A stretch of DNA of 64,000 nt from Enterocloster asparagiformis (GCA_018380885.1 JAGZSY010000008.1:109032-173031), one strand, 5' to 3'; numbered from the stretch's first letter, positions 50,264 to 59,580 are shown. Made by a program: numbers and translations. Notes: generated from the letters alone by a model not told the origin.

Positions 50264-50524
50264 TCACAGAATTACCTGGAGAAATCCTTTCAGGTATCCG
50301 ATGGCGGCTTCCTCGTCCGGCCCCTGAGCCTCCAACACAAGCAAATCTCCCTGGCGGGCGGCCAGGCTCATAAGCGCCAGCACGTTTTTACAGTCCACCG
50401 GGCTGTGATCCCCGCGAGTCAGCGTGATCCGGCTCTCATAGTATGAAGCCGCCCGGGACAGCTCCATTGCGTTTTTGGCGTGAAGCCCCTGCTTCACTGA
50501 AATCACATATTTGAAACTTTTCAT
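50264..50524 (-). CDS. HPr-like phosphocarrier with His15 but without the regulatory serine
   Basis: An 86-residue HPr-fold protein. The phosphorylatable His is in KQGLHAKNAMELS (usually GLHARPA). The region normally reading KSIMGVMSL is CKNVLALMSL, so the HprK target Ser46 is Asn. It can probably accept phosphate from enzyme I, but cannot be the CcpA co-repressor in its usual form. Located upstream of mupG in the PTS block, it may be a dedicated HPr for this system; a general HPr should be encoded elsewhere. Confidence 0.85.
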   Translation of the reverse strand: MKSFKYVISVKQGLHAKNAMELSRAASYYESRITLTRGDHSPVDCKNVLALMSLAARQGDLLVLEAQGPDEEAAIGYLKGFLQVIL

Positions 50525-50595
50525 ATTTTATCCTATCCTTTGTTTGTCTTTTGTATGCGTTGTTCTGATTTCCATTTTAACACAATTCGCTTTGC

Positions 50596-50624
50596 TTGAC
50601 AATGCAAAGGGTCCCGGGTAGAAT
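50596..50624 (+). promoter_or_regulatory. Promoter of the TtcA-like gene
   Basis: TTGACA (50596-50601), 17 nt, TAGAAT (50619-50624); the gene starts 36 bases later. Confidence 0.65.
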
Positions 50625-50659
50625 AGAGTAAATTCGTCATCGAGAAAGGATTTTATCAT

Positions 50660-51382
50660 ATGAAGCTTCAACGCCTGCTCAGCCTGACGCGCCAGGCCGT
50701 GGACCACTACAATATGATCGGGGAGGGCGACCGGGTGGCGCTGGGGATATCCGGCGGCAAGGACAGCCTGACGCTGCTCTACGCGCTCCACCATCTGCAA
50801 ACATTTTACCCCAAGCATTTTGAGCTTTCCGCCATCACCGTGGACTTAGGGCTGGGAAATCTGGACTTAGAGCCCATACGCGCGCTCTGCCGGGAATTTT
50901 CCGTGCCCTACGAGGTGGTTCCCACGGAGATCGGCAAGGTGCTCTTTGAGACCCGTAAGGAGTCCAACCCCTGTTCCCTATGCGCCAAAATGCGCAAGGG
51001 CGCGCTGAACAACAAAGCGCTGGAGATGGGCTGCAACAAGGTGGCCTACGCCCACCATCGGGACGACCTGATTGAAACAGCCGTGATGTCCCTGATCTAC
51101 GAGGGCCATTTCTACGCCTTCTCCCCGTACACACGGCTGGACCGCACCGGGCTCACGGTGATCCGTCCCCTGCTCTACGCCTCGGAGGCGGAGGTGGTGG
51201 GTTTCAAAAACAAATACAATCTGCCGGTCTGCAAAAACCCCTGCCCCATGGACGGGCACACCAAGCGGGAGTATGTTAAGAACCTGATCCGGGATATGCA
51301 GAAGGACAACCCCACGGTCAAGGACTGTCTGTTCCACGCGGTGGTAAACGGCAATATAAAAGGGTGGCCCGACGTCAATTGA
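50660..51382 (+). CDS. TtcA-family tRNA thiolation ATPase (PP-loop)
   Basis: A 240-residue enzyme. The PP-loop ISGGKDSLTLLYAL adenylates the target; the Cys pair NPCSLCAKMRKGAL and a third Cys in VCKNPCPMDG can hold an iron-sulfur cluster as in TtcA, which makes 2-thiocytidine at tRNA position 32. AHHRDDLIETAVMSL is the family's HxxDD element. Clostridial relatives vary in target, so 2-thiocytidine formation is inferred. Monocistronic, between its own promoter and a terminator. Confidence 0.85.
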   Translation: MKLQRLLSLTRQAVDHYNMIGEGDRVALGISGGKDSLTLLYALHHLQTFYPKHFELSAITVDLGLGNLDLEPIRALCREFSVPYEVVPTEIGKVLFETRKESNPCSLCAKMRKGALNNKALEMGCNKVAYAHHRDDLIETAVMSLIYEGHFYAFSPYTRLDRTGLTVIRPLLYASEAEVVGFKNKYNLPVCKNPCPMDGHTKREYVKNLIRDMQKDNPTVKDCLFHAVVNGNIKGWPDVN

Positions 51383-51400
51383 CGCCGGAGCCGCCCTTTT
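51358..51400. terminator. Bidirectional terminator between convergent genes
   Basis: AAAAGGGTGGC (51358-51368) pairs with GCCGCCCTTTT (51390-51400) with one mismatch. It begins inside the last codons of the TtcA-like gene and also faces the leftward PTS operon. Confidence 0.75.
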
Positions 51401-51430
51401 GTGCGCACAGCGGGCGCCGCGGTCCGCTGC

Positions 51431-52264
51431 TTAGAGGCTCATCACTTTTTTTACCGTTTCCGCCGTGGCATCCTGGCAGATATTGTCCAGGGCCGTGGAC
51501 ATCACCAGGATGTCGAAGCCCAGCTTCTTCACCGCTCCGATATTGCCGGGCTTTATGCCGCCCTCCAGCGCTTTCACCACATGGGTGTGGTTCACGAACA
51601 GTTCGATGCGGTGCAGGCACTCGTCGCTGAAGCCGGTGGCGCCCTGGCCCTGGTAGATCATACCGGTGCACAGGCCCAGTATATCCACGCCGGCCGCCTC
51701 GTAGTCCCCGATGGCCTTTAGCAGCAGCTCGTCCGTGGGCGCCTTCACCCCAAAGGTGTCGTAGGCGGATATGTACGCCTCGCAGAGCAGTCCGGCCCGG
51801 TGGCAGTACTCCGCCAGCTGGGCGATGTCCTCGATGGAGGACTTGTGGGAGTGGACGCAGTCGGCTCCGGCGTAGGCCAGCTTCAGCACGTCCTCCTGGG
51901 TAAAGGGCACCGGCTGCAGCTCCGTGAACGTCCCGGCTGCCGCGCAGGTGATAAACACCTCGTCACCCAGCACGGCCCGCAGCCCCTCCACCGCGGTGGT
52001 CATCCGGGAAATCGGCACCAGATGGCGGATCGCCTCGGCCTCGTTCATGGTGGTGGCCCCGCAGAGCCCCATCTGCAGCGCCATAGCCGGGTGGTTCGGC
52101 TCAAATATCCGGCAGCCCCCGCGGTAGGCGGCCTTGGCGATGCGCATGTCCGTGGCCATGATCCCGCCCAGCATGAGGGCCGTGCCCTGCTCTTTCAAGA
52201 GACCGCGCAGCTTCTCCTTTCGCAGCTGTACATTGTTTTCCGCCTCGTATTTCGTCGTCATCAT
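51431..52264 (-). CDS. TIM-barrel protein linked to galactitol-type PTS (DUF7916-like), function unknown
   Basis: A 277-residue cytoplasmic protein with repeated beta-alpha units: TALMLGGIMATDMRIAKAAY, GADCVHSHKSSIEDIAQLAE, GVDILGLCTGMIYQGQGATG, ALEGGIKPGNIGAVKKLGFD and ILVMSTALDN. The late GG phosphate-binding loop suggests a phosphosugar aldolase or epimerase-like enzyme. Last gene of the PTS operon, 22 bases after IIC, so it most likely acts on the imported phosphosugar. I cannot name the reaction. Confidence 0.65.
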   Translation of the reverse strand: MMTTKYEAENNVQLRKEKLRGLLKEQGTALMLGGIMATDMRIAKAAYRGGCRIFEPNHPAMALQMGLCGATTMNEAEAIRHLVPISRMTTAVEGLRAVLGDEVFITCAAAGTFTELQPVPFTQEDVLKLAYAGADCVHSHKSSIEDIAQLAEYCHRAGLLCEAYISAYDTFGVKAPTDELLLKAIGDYEAAGVDILGLCTGMIYQGQGATGFSDECLHRIELFVNHTHVVKALEGGIKPGNIGAVKKLGFDILVMSTALDNICQDATAETVKKVMSL

Positions 52265-52286
52265 AATCGATCCTCCTCAAATTTTT

Positions 52287-53561
52287 CTACGCGCCCAGCC
52301 CCAGCACCCGGCAGATTGCCAGCAGGATGGAGTACAGCGGGTTTCCGGCGCTGATGCTGGAGACGAAGCTGGTCCCCGTGGGAATCATGTCCGCGCAGGC
52401 CGCCTGGGCCGCCTGGGTGTAGACACCGGCCACAAAGGTGCCGCACAGTAAGTACACGGCCGCGCCCACGGTCCCGGCGATCAGTGCCCGGAACATGTTG
52501 TTTTTGCTCGTCACCACGGCCCATAAAACATACAGGGTCATGCTGGAGAGGTCCGCAAAGGGCAGCATGCGGTTGCCCGGCAGCAGAACCGCCTCCACAA
52601 GCATGATAGGAATGATAATGATTCCCAGGATCAGAACATTGGGATTCCCCACGCCGATGGCAGCGTCCATGCCGATTCGGATTTCTCTCCCTTTAAACTT
52701 CCGGTTGGCCAGCTCCTGAGTGGCCTCGGAGATGGGGGCCAGCCCCTCCATCAGGATTCCGCACACCTTGGGCATCAGCACCATGGTGGCCGCGGATACC
52801 ATGGCCAGATTCAAAATTCCGGGAACGTCGAACCCTGCGCACACGCCCAACAGCGCGCCCAGGATCATGCCCATGATGGACGGCTCTCCGAATATGCCGA
52901 TCCGCTCCTGCAGGCTTTCCAGGGAAAAGTTCCAGTCTCTCACCTTGGGAATCCGGTCAATGACTTTGTTGACCAGCCAGTATACCGGCGCCATGGTGAT
53001 GGTGTCCAGATGCGGCAGCGTGATGCCCTCGGGAATGAAATCGCCTGCCCAGGCCCCGTCTGCAAACAGATCCGCCAGCTTCACCACCACCACAAAGGAG
53101 ATCAGGATGGCCGCCAGGCCGATGGCGTAGCTTCCGGTGAAACGGTAGACCAGAACCCCGCCGGTGATGATGATCCAGTAGTTCCAGATATCGATGTTCA
53201 GCGTTTTCACAAACCCCAGGAAGATCAGCAGAATGTTCAGGCCTATGCAGCCTACCAGCGCCACAGGCAGCAGGGAGGATGAAAAGGCCATGGTGGACCC
53301 CAGCATCCAGCCCGCGTCGATGACCGTCAGGTTCAACCCCAGGTTGGCGCTGATTCCGTTTGCGGCCTCCCCCAGGGCCGCCATAAAGAAATCCAGCACC
53401 AGCCACAGGCCGGAGAAGCCGATTCCGTACATCAGGCCGGACTTCAAAGCCTGGCTGAACCTCATACCGATTAAAAGTCCCAAAATGGTAAAGATAATGG
53501 GCATGGTGATGGTAGCGCCCAAGTTATTGATTTGACTGAATATCGCAGTGATTATCTCCAT
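52287..53561 (-). CDS. PTS EIIC, galactitol (Gat/Sgc) family
   Basis: A 424-residue transporter with about nine to ten helices. GLLIGMRFSQALKSGLMYGI, SISANLGLNLTVIDAGW-type segment (here ISANLGLNLTVIDAGW), ERIGIFGEPSIMGMILGALL and DAAIGVGNPNVLILGIIIIP match EIIC-Gat. It imports a polyol or pentose-like sugar with the upstream IIB and IIA. The exact substrate is not predictable; the family includes galactitol, arabitol and unknowns. Confidence 0.92.
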   Translation of the reverse strand: MEIITAIFSQINNLGATITMPIIFTILGLLIGMRFSQALKSGLMYGIGFSGLWLVLDFFMAALGEAANGISANLGLNLTVIDAGWMLGSTMAFSSSLLPVALVGCIGLNILLIFLGFVKTLNIDIWNYWIIITGGVLVYRFTGSYAIGLAAILISFVVVVKLADLFADGAWAGDFIPEGITLPHLDTITMAPVYWLVNKVIDRIPKVRDWNFSLESLQERIGIFGEPSIMGMILGALLGVCAGFDVPGILNLAMVSAATMVLMPKVCGILMEGLAPISEATQELANRKFKGREIRIGMDAAIGVGNPNVLILGIIIIPIMLVEAVLLPGNRMLPFADLSSMTLYVLWAVVTSKNNMFRALIAGTVGAAVYLLCGTFVAGVYTQAAQAACADMIPTGTSFVSSISAGNPLYSILLAICRVLGLGA

Positions 53562-53579
53562 TTATTCCCCCGCCTTTCC

Positions 53580-53876
53580 TCATTTGTTCAGATGTTCCAG
53601 AATCTCGTTCCAGGTTGTATCCGCCTCCCGGCCGGACAACAGGTTTACCCCGTATACCACCGGGATTCCCTCGGGCACCCGGATGGATTTGCCCACATTG
53701 GAGATGATCAGGTCCGGCTTCATGCGCTGGGCCTTGCTCTTCACCTCCAGACTGGTGCAGGTGGTCACCTCCGCCGTGATTCCCATTTCCTTGAACTTGT
53801 TTTTGCATTTCATTGCCACGAATGTGGAGGTTGCAACTCCGTTGGCGCAGCAAATTAACACCTTTTTACTCTCCAT
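53580..53876 (-). CDS. PTS EIIB, galactitol family
   Basis: A 98-residue phosphocarrier. The P-loop-like active site KVLICCANGVATSTFVAMKC places the reactive Cys near residue 9 or 10. The remainder alternates strands and helices as in GatB. Nineteen bases before the IIC gene and 12 after the IIA gene. Confidence 0.92.
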   Translation of the reverse strand: MESKKVLICCANGVATSTFVAMKCKNKFKEMGITAEVTTCTSLEVKSKAQRMKPDLIISNVGKSIRVPEGIPVVYGVNLLSGREADTTWNEILEHLNK

Positions 53877-53888
53877 ACCTTACACCGC

Positions 53889-54371
53889 CTATTCTAATTG
53901 TAATTGCTGAAACTCCCCCAGAATTTCGCAGATCTCCCCGGCTGAACCGGCATCTTTGATCCGCGTCAGCACGGAGCCGTCCGAAAAGATTCCCAAGACA
54001 TCCGACAGAAATTCCAGATGCCGTTCGCTGCCGTCAATGGCCAGCATCATCATGATTTCAGCCGGTATCAGCTCCTCGTCGCTCCCCATCTGATGAAACA
54101 TCACCGGCCGGTCGAAAACGATCATGCAGAACATACTCTTGTTCACGTGCTCGCTTCCCGTGTGCGGGATGGCGATGGGGACGGGTTCCGTGGGAAGCCC
54201 TGTGGGAAACAGCTTTTCCCGGGCCAGAACGGAATCCGTATATGTATCCTTCACATATCCCAGCCGGCGCAGAATGTCGCCGCCGTACCGGATCGCCGCT
54301 TCACAGTCCGGGAAATCAACTCCCCGGACGATCAACTCCCTGTTTATCAAATTTGTCACCTCCTCTCTCAC
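53889..54371 (-). CDS. PTS EIIA, mannitol/fructose-type fold (GatA-like)
   Basis: A 160-residue phosphocarrier. The active His lies in VPIAIPHTGSEHVNKS (near 71); the flanking FPTGLPTEP and MMLAIDGSERHLEFL are typical of GatA-like proteins. Its start overlaps the regulator gene stop by 4 bases (ATGA), which couples regulator and transporter translation. Confidence 0.9.
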   Translation of the reverse strand: MREEVTNLINRELIVRGVDFPDCEAAIRYGGDILRRLGYVKDTYTDSVLAREKLFPTGLPTEPVPIAIPHTGSEHVNKSMFCMIVFDRPVMFHQMGSDEELIPAEIMMMLAIDGSERHLEFLSDVLGIFSDGSVLTRIKDAGSAGEICEILGEFQQLQLE

Positions 54372-56497
54372 TCTGAATCATTGATTGCAACAAATTTGTC
54401 CAGCAGCTCCCGAAATTGGGACGGCAGGCAAACTTGATCCAACTCGCACATCATACAGCTCTTTGCAATGATTTTGGAGAGCTGCTCCAACGCGGACAGA
54501 TGTCCGGTCCGGCTGGCTGCGGCCAGGGTAAAAATCCAGCGGATTCCCCCTGACGCGCTGTTTTTTATGCAGAGCGGCTCCTTCAGGCGGATCACGCTGA
54601 TTGCGGTTCGGAATACGTGCTCCGCCGCCCGGGAATGGGGCATCAGGATGCCGTCGCCGATCAGCATATAATCGGGAGCCCGGCGGATATTCTCCACGAT
54701 CTCCTCCACGTATACCCGGTCGATGGCGCCGGCCTCCAGAAGCAGCTGTCCGGACCTGCGCACCGCTTCCTCCAGGCTGCTGCACTCAAAGTCCAGAACA
54801 ATCGCCTGGGGATCGATGAGGCTGCTGAGGCCGGGGGACGCAAGGGAGGGCCGCTCCCGGACGGGCAGTCCCAAAATGGTTTCCAGCCGGCAGGCAAAGG
54901 CCTCCGGATCCGTCACTCCCCCGCTCTCCCGCGCCGCCTCCAGAATCTGGCCCACCAGGCTGTCCTGCACACTGCGCAGGGGTAAAATCTGCCGCAGTCT
55001 GGCCAAATCCTCCTCGGATAAATAGGAATGGACCTGGATGACCACCGCGCTGCTGGCCAGCACGGGAACTGTGGTGATAATATAGTCCACCTGATGGTTC
55101 ATGAGAAAATTTTCCATCTCGTATATGCTGACATAGCCCAGCATCTTGACCTGAAACAGGGACTGCAGCTTCCGGCAGATGAGCCGGGAGGATACCAGGC
55201 CGCTGTTGCAGACGATGAGGACCTGAGGAACCTTGTCCGACCGCTGCTTGTCCTCGCAGGCGTCGATAAAATGCAGGACCAGTCCCGCCGTCTGCTGTTC
55301 ATCCAGAGGATGGCCCATAAGCTTTTGCAGCGGTTTGGCGCCGCGCTCCACAGCTGTCCACAGGCTTTCGTAATCGCGCCGGATCATGCGGGCCATATGG
55401 CTGTTTTCTGATTCACTGGCTCCTCTACCGCCGATGCAGACGCGGCACAGCTCCGACTGAACCTCCTCGATCAGCTTTTTGTCCGACCGCAGTCCGGCCT
55501 GGCGGCACACCTCGGCCGTGATATTGGCGGCAAGGATTTTAAAGTCGATTCGGCTGGCCAGGTAAACCTGAAAGCCGGTGCTCTCCTCCGCCCCTGCGGC
55601 GATCAGCGCCACAAAAGCCGCCAGATTTCCCGGTCCCGGGACGGGGACATAAAAATTGATTTTTTCCACCAGCCGGCGGGCCGCATCAAAGGAGGCCATA
55701 TTCTCGATAAATTCCATGCTGGAACGGTTTATGCTCAGGCGGTGTCCTGTCCGTTCCCGGATCATAGAAATCATAATCCCGCAGAGACAGTTGCACAGCA
55801 GCCGGTAGGGCAGATCGATGTCCGAGGCGCTCTCCACGATAAGTTCGGCCAGCCGGCCAAAGGACAGATCGCCCATGCAGTTCAGGTACAGGAAATAAGG
55901 CCTGAACTGCCAGATATGCGCTTCCTGCACCATGCGGTAAAATCCATGGTTGACATTCAGCAGATGGGCCATATAACCGGCGGCCACAAGGCGAAGGGAA
56001 AATTCGTCGCCCTCCGGCCCGGTCTGGCCGGACACGGCTTTTAACGGCACAGAATGCTGTGAAAAATATTCCCGCAGCAATTCCAGGTCCTTTAAAACAG
56101 TGGATTTGGACACAGCCAAGGTTTCCATCAGATCGGGGATTCTGACGGACGCCCCGGTTAAAATGCGGTAAAGCAGCTCCAGCTGGCGCTCCTCCTGGGT
56201 CAGCGCGATCTCATAGCGGGCATCGTCCAGGATGCGGCCGGCCAGTATGCTGCGGTTGGCGGGAAGCTGCCCCTCTAACCGGATGCAGCCGTCCGCGCAT
56301 CTCAGGGAAAGAGGGACGGGGCTGCGTTTGTCTTTGACCAGTTCTTTTATGTACTTTTCAATGTTCTCGGCGTTGTAGTAGATGACCCGCGCCGTGACAC
56401 CATAGTAATTGGCCAGTGTGGAGATCCGGTACTGCGTCCCGGAGAGCAGCAACAGAAGCAGGCTGTATTCCCGGCTGATCAACATCAATTTCCTCAT
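54368..56497 (-). CDS. MtlR/BglG-type PTS-regulated activator of the galactitol-family operon
   Basis: A 709-residue regulator. N-terminal HTH units (about 1-180) include ISTLANYYGVTARVIYYNAE and MEMTLAVSKSTVLKDLE-type recognition (here METLAVSKSTVLKDLELL). PRDs span about 185-420. An EIIB-like domain keeps its Cys (VLIVCNSGLVSSRLICRKLQ) and the C-terminal EIIA-like domain its His (GILMPHSRAAEHV). First gene of its operon; the upstream gap 56498-56653 has only a weak GTTC-N6-GAAC dyad as a candidate site. Confidence 0.9.
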   Translation of the reverse strand: MRKLMLISREYSLLLLLLSGTQYRISTLANYYGVTARVIYYNAENIEKYIKELVKDKRSPVPLSLRCADGCIRLEGQLPANRSILAGRILDDARYEIALTQEERQLELLYRILTGASVRIPDLMETLAVSKSTVLKDLELLREYFSQHSVPLKAVSGQTGPEGDEFSLRLVAAGYMAHLLNVNHGFYRMVQEAHIWQFRPYFLYLNCMGDLSFGRLAELIVESASDIDLPYRLLCNCLCGIMISMIRERTGHRLSINRSSMEFIENMASFDAARRLVEKINFYVPVPGPGNLAAFVALIAAGAEESTGFQVYLASRIDFKILAANITAEVCRQAGLRSDKKLIEEVQSELCRVCIGGRGASESENSHMARMIRRDYESLWTAVERGAKPLQKLMGHPLDEQQTAGLVLHFIDACEDKQRSDKVPQVLIVCNSGLVSSRLICRKLQSLFQVKMLGYVSIYEMENFLMNHQVDYIITTVPVLASSAVVIQVHSYLSEEDLARLRQILPLRSVQDSLVGQILEAARESGGVTDPEAFACRLETILGLPVRERPSLASPGLSSLIDPQAIVLDFECSSLEEAVRRSGQLLLEAGAIDRVYVEEIVENIRRAPDYMLIGDGILMPHSRAAEHVFRTAISVIRLKEPLCIKNSASGGIRWIFTLAAASRTGHLSALEQLSKIIAKSCMMCELDQVCLPSQFRELLDKFVAINDSE

Positions 56498-56653
56498 CCC
56501 CTTTCTTGCCTATCATCTTAATCGCCACCGTCCAATATCCGCAAGTTCATTTTTCGAACAGCACGCCCTACATTAAATGGACTTGTCTTTCCCACAGATT
56601 TCAGAGTAGCATCACCTTATAGGATTATCGATCGCTTTGAACGGAGGGAGCAT

Positions 56654-57586
56654 ATGACAGAGGTGATGGTTGTCAGCGGATTTCTCGGCGCGGGAAAGAC
56701 AACGTTTATAAACAGGTATCTGGAGTGCGGTCTGGCGGGCCGGCGCTGCCTTTTGATTGAAAATGATTTCGGAGAGGCAGGTGTGGACGCCGCGTTGATC
56801 GGACGGGCGGACGGACTGGTGGTCAGCGAAATTAGCGCGGGCTGCGTCTGCTGCTCCCTGGCCGGAAATTTGCAGACATTCATCAGGGAGGCGCTAAAAG
56901 AGATAAAGCCTGATCGCGTGATCCTGGAACCATCGGGCGTGGCCCGGCTTTCCGGTATCCTGCGCTCCCTGGAACCCTTTGAGGCGGAAGGTCTGATCAG
57001 GCTGCAAGCGCCAGTCACGGTTTTGGGACCGCCCAGAACCAGGGCGTATCTGAGCCGTTTTGGCGGTATTTTGAGAGATCAGATGGAGCACGCCGGGGTT
57101 TTGGTCCTGCGGCCCGGCACAGACCCGGCCGCGTACGCCGCGCTTCCTCAGGGGACGCCCCTGTTTAACCGTGATTGGACGCGGGAGAATTTTGAGGACA
57201 GTTTAATGCCGCTGCTTTGTGGAGGGCGCTGGAAAACGGAGCACATGCTGGCGGCGCCTGCCGGCGACCTGTTCCGGGCGGGCATGGTTTATTATACCCT
57301 GCGGCCGGAAGCCACATACACGCAGGTGCAGGCTGAGGAAATTCTGCGCAGGCTGAGGCGTGTGCTGGGAGGGAGGCTGCTGCGGCTGAAAGGCTTTCTG
57401 CCCAGGGCAGGAGGCGGACTCTGGCATGTGGAATACACGGTAAACGGACAGGAGGTCCGGGAATTTTCCGGCAGCCAAAGCGCCGGGCTCAACGCGGTGG
57501 GAACAGGGCTTGAACGGGAGCAGCTCGAAAGGCTGCTTCGCATTGAACCGGAAACAACAAAAATACGGGTGAGATGGGATATCTGA
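56654..57586 (+). CDS. CobW/COG0523-family GTPase
   Basis: A 310-residue G3E GTPase implicated in metal insertion. Walker A is GFLGAGKTTFINR, followed by the family's metal-binding CxCC motif in ISAGCVCCSLAGNL and ILEPSGVARL. The specificity motif NKxD is not obvious. The C-terminal domain (about 215-310) is the usual CobW C-domain. Metal or client protein cannot be deduced. GGAGGGAG precedes the ATG. Divergent from the PTS regulator. Confidence 0.88.
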   Translation: MTEVMVVSGFLGAGKTTFINRYLECGLAGRRCLLIENDFGEAGVDAALIGRADGLVVSEISAGCVCCSLAGNLQTFIREALKEIKPDRVILEPSGVARLSGILRSLEPFEAEGLIRLQAPVTVLGPPRTRAYLSRFGGILRDQMEHAGVLVLRPGTDPAAYAALPQGTPLFNRDWTRENFEDSLMPLLCGGRWKTEHMLAAPAGDLFRAGMVYYTLRPEATYTQVQAEEILRRLRRVLGGRLLRLKGFLPRAGGGLWHVEYTVNGQEVREFSGSQSAGLNAVGTGLEREQLERLLRIEPETTKIRVRWDI

Positions 57587-57628
57587 AAAAATTTTAGATG
57601 TGCTTACAGAAAGATGAGCGCACAGAAA

Positions 57629-57663
57629 AAGCCTGCTTTTGCTCAGCGCAAAAACAGGCTTTC
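57629..57663. terminator. Bidirectional terminator between CobW and LCP genes
   Basis: AAAGCCTGCTTTTG pairs with CAAAAACAGGCTTT with one mismatch around a 7-nt loop, with T-runs on both strands (TTTTTC on the minus strand). Confidence 0.8.
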
Positions 57664-57680
57664 GATCAATTGTTCAAAGC

Positions 57681-59555
57681 TTAGCCGGGTCCGCCCGGAC
57701 CGGCGCTGCCGCCGGGGCCCTCCTGGCCGGCCGTGCCTTCTGCGTTTCCGGCACCGCCTGGCTTATCCGTGTTTCCGGTACCACCTGGCCCCTCTCCGGG
57801 CGCCGAGGCAGTGGTCTCCTTTTCAGGAGCCCTGGTGGGCTGCTCGGCGGGTTTTCCTCCGGGCCCCTCGGACTCGCCGGAATCCGCGGTGGTCTCCCTT
57901 TCGCCGGTGGTTGGGGTGATACCGGGGCCGACCTCCTGGGTTTCGCCCTCGGTCTCCTGGGCGGTGGTCTCCGCCTCAGTGGTCTCCTCCTCGGTTTCCG
58001 GGACGGTGGTTTCCTCCACAGTGGTCTCTGCCGCCGGCTCGGTCACCGCCGGCTGCGCGGGCGGCTGGGTGGGCTTGGAACTGCCGCCGGAGCCGGAACC
58101 GCCGGTGGGAGCCGGTTTGCCTTCCTCGTAGAGGCCGCTGTCCTCGGATATTTTCTGGCTGATCTTGCGCACCGACGACGGGGCCTTGTAGCTCTCCTCC
58201 CCGTACAGGAACTGGTGCAGCTGGATTACGTTGCTCTCCAGAGTGGTGGGGATGACGCAGTCCATTCTTCCGATCCGCTTGGCCTGGCGGGAGAAGGGGA
58301 AGCCTCCGGTCTCACCTATGTTATATTTGCTCACATTTTTCGCCATGGGCAGAACGTCGTCCATGCCGATATCCGTAGACAGCTGCGGAAGCACTGCGGA
58401 CACCAGGCTGACCAGGGTCTTGGTGTCCGCCTGTTTGGCCTTATCCAGCGCCAGGGAGATCACCTTGCGCTGACGCGCTGTCCGCTGGTAATCCGTGTCC
58501 ATCAGGCGCAGACGGCAGTAAGCCACGGCCTGGACTCCGTCCAGATGGTTGGCTCCGGCGTGCTCCAGATGGTGTGAGCCGATGCCGGTGGATTCCACAG
58601 TCTCGGTGATGAAGGAGTTAATGTATTCGAACTCCGGCTCCGTGATCTCCAGATCCACGCCACCCAGAATATTGATGGCATCCGCCACAGCCTTCCAGTT
58701 AAAGGTGGCGTAATTGTCGATCTTTAAATCCAGGTTTTCTTCCAGCGCCTTTACCGCCTGCTTGTGTCCGCCCTTGAAGTAGGCTTCGTTAATCTTGTGG
58801 TAAGTGCCCTCTGAGTTGATCTTCAGGTAGGTGTCGCGGTACACGCTGACCAGCTTAATCTCACCTGTTTCACGGTCCACGGTGCAGATCATCTGCACGT
58901 CCGCCAGGGCGTTTTTCTCCACGCTCCCGTCACGGGAGTCCACGCCGAACACCGCCACCGTCCAGGTGCCCGTCTGCTTGTGAAAGAACGCCCAGGCCAG
59001 ACTGCCCAGCCAGAATACCAGGGCCAGCAGAATCAGATTGCGGATGATTTTGCCGATGTGCCTTTTCTTGCGCTTCGGCCCCCTTGATCCTCTTCTGTTT
59101 CCGCCCATCTCCTGTTCCTCCTCGTAAGCCTGCCGCTTGTGCAAAGCCGCCTTTTTGGCAGAGCCTGCCCGCGCTCCCGGATTGTGGGGATTGCTTTGGC
59201 CGCGGGGACCCGCCTGGGGCCGTGAAGCTCTGCGCGCCTGGCTTGAGGCCGCGCTCCGCTGGGGCCTGCCGCTTCTCATCGGTCTGTCGAACGGCGTCCC
59301 CTCCAGGGAAATGGGCTCCAGGCCGTCCTCATCGTCGATATATTCTTCACTGTCATATACTCCGTCATAATCGTCGTCGAGCCAGTCCTCATCCACGTAT
59401 TCGTCCTCGTAGCTGGTTTCCGGCTCATCCCTATACTGTTCCCGCTGCCGGGCTGTATTGCGCGCCGGCCTTCCTCCTGCGGGCTGCCTGCCGGCTGCCC
59501 GGGATTTTCTGGAACGCATGCGCTCCAGTTCGTCGTCATAATCATTGTATCGCAT
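57681..59555 (-). CDS. LytR-CpsA-Psr (LCP) cell-wall ligase with low-complexity tail
   Basis: A 624-residue membrane enzyme that attaches lipid-linked glycopolymers to peptidoglycan. A long charged cytoplasmic N-terminus (about 1-165, Arg/Gly/Asp-rich) precedes one membrane helix (NLILLALVFWLGSLAWAFF). The LCP domain (about 195-440) shows DSRDGSVEKNALADVQMICT, KLVSVYRDTYLKI, KINEAYFKGG and GGVDLEIT. The extracellular tail is rich in Glu/Thr then Gly/Pro, probably spanning the wall. It precedes glmS region genes for cell-wall supply. Confidence 0.9.
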   Translation of the reverse strand: MRYNDYDDELERMRSRKSRAAGRQPAGGRPARNTARQREQYRDEPETSYEDEYVDEDWLDDDYDGVYDSEEYIDDEDGLEPISLEGTPFDRPMRSGRPQRSAASSQARRASRPQAGPRGQSNPHNPGARAGSAKKAALHKRQAYEEEQEMGGNRRGSRGPKRKKRHIGKIIRNLILLALVFWLGSLAWAFFHKQTGTWTVAVFGVDSRDGSVEKNALADVQMICTVDRETGEIKLVSVYRDTYLKINSEGTYHKINEAYFKGGHKQAVKALEENLDLKIDNYATFNWKAVADAINILGGVDLEITEPEFEYINSFITETVESTGIGSHHLEHAGANHLDGVQAVAYCRLRLMDTDYQRTARQRKVISLALDKAKQADTKTLVSLVSAVLPQLSTDIGMDDVLPMAKNVSKYNIGETGGFPFSRQAKRIGRMDCVIPTTLESNVIQLHQFLYGEESYKAPSSVRKISQKISEDSGLYEEGKPAPTGGSGSGGSSKPTQPPAQPAVTEPAAETTVEETTVPETEEETTEAETTAQETEGETQEVGPGITPTTGERETTADSGESEGPGGKPAEQPTRAPEKETTASAPGEGPGGTGNTDKPGGAGNAEGTAGQEGPGGSAGPGGPG

Positions 59556-59580
59556 CGATTTAGCGCTCCTCTTTTATCCG

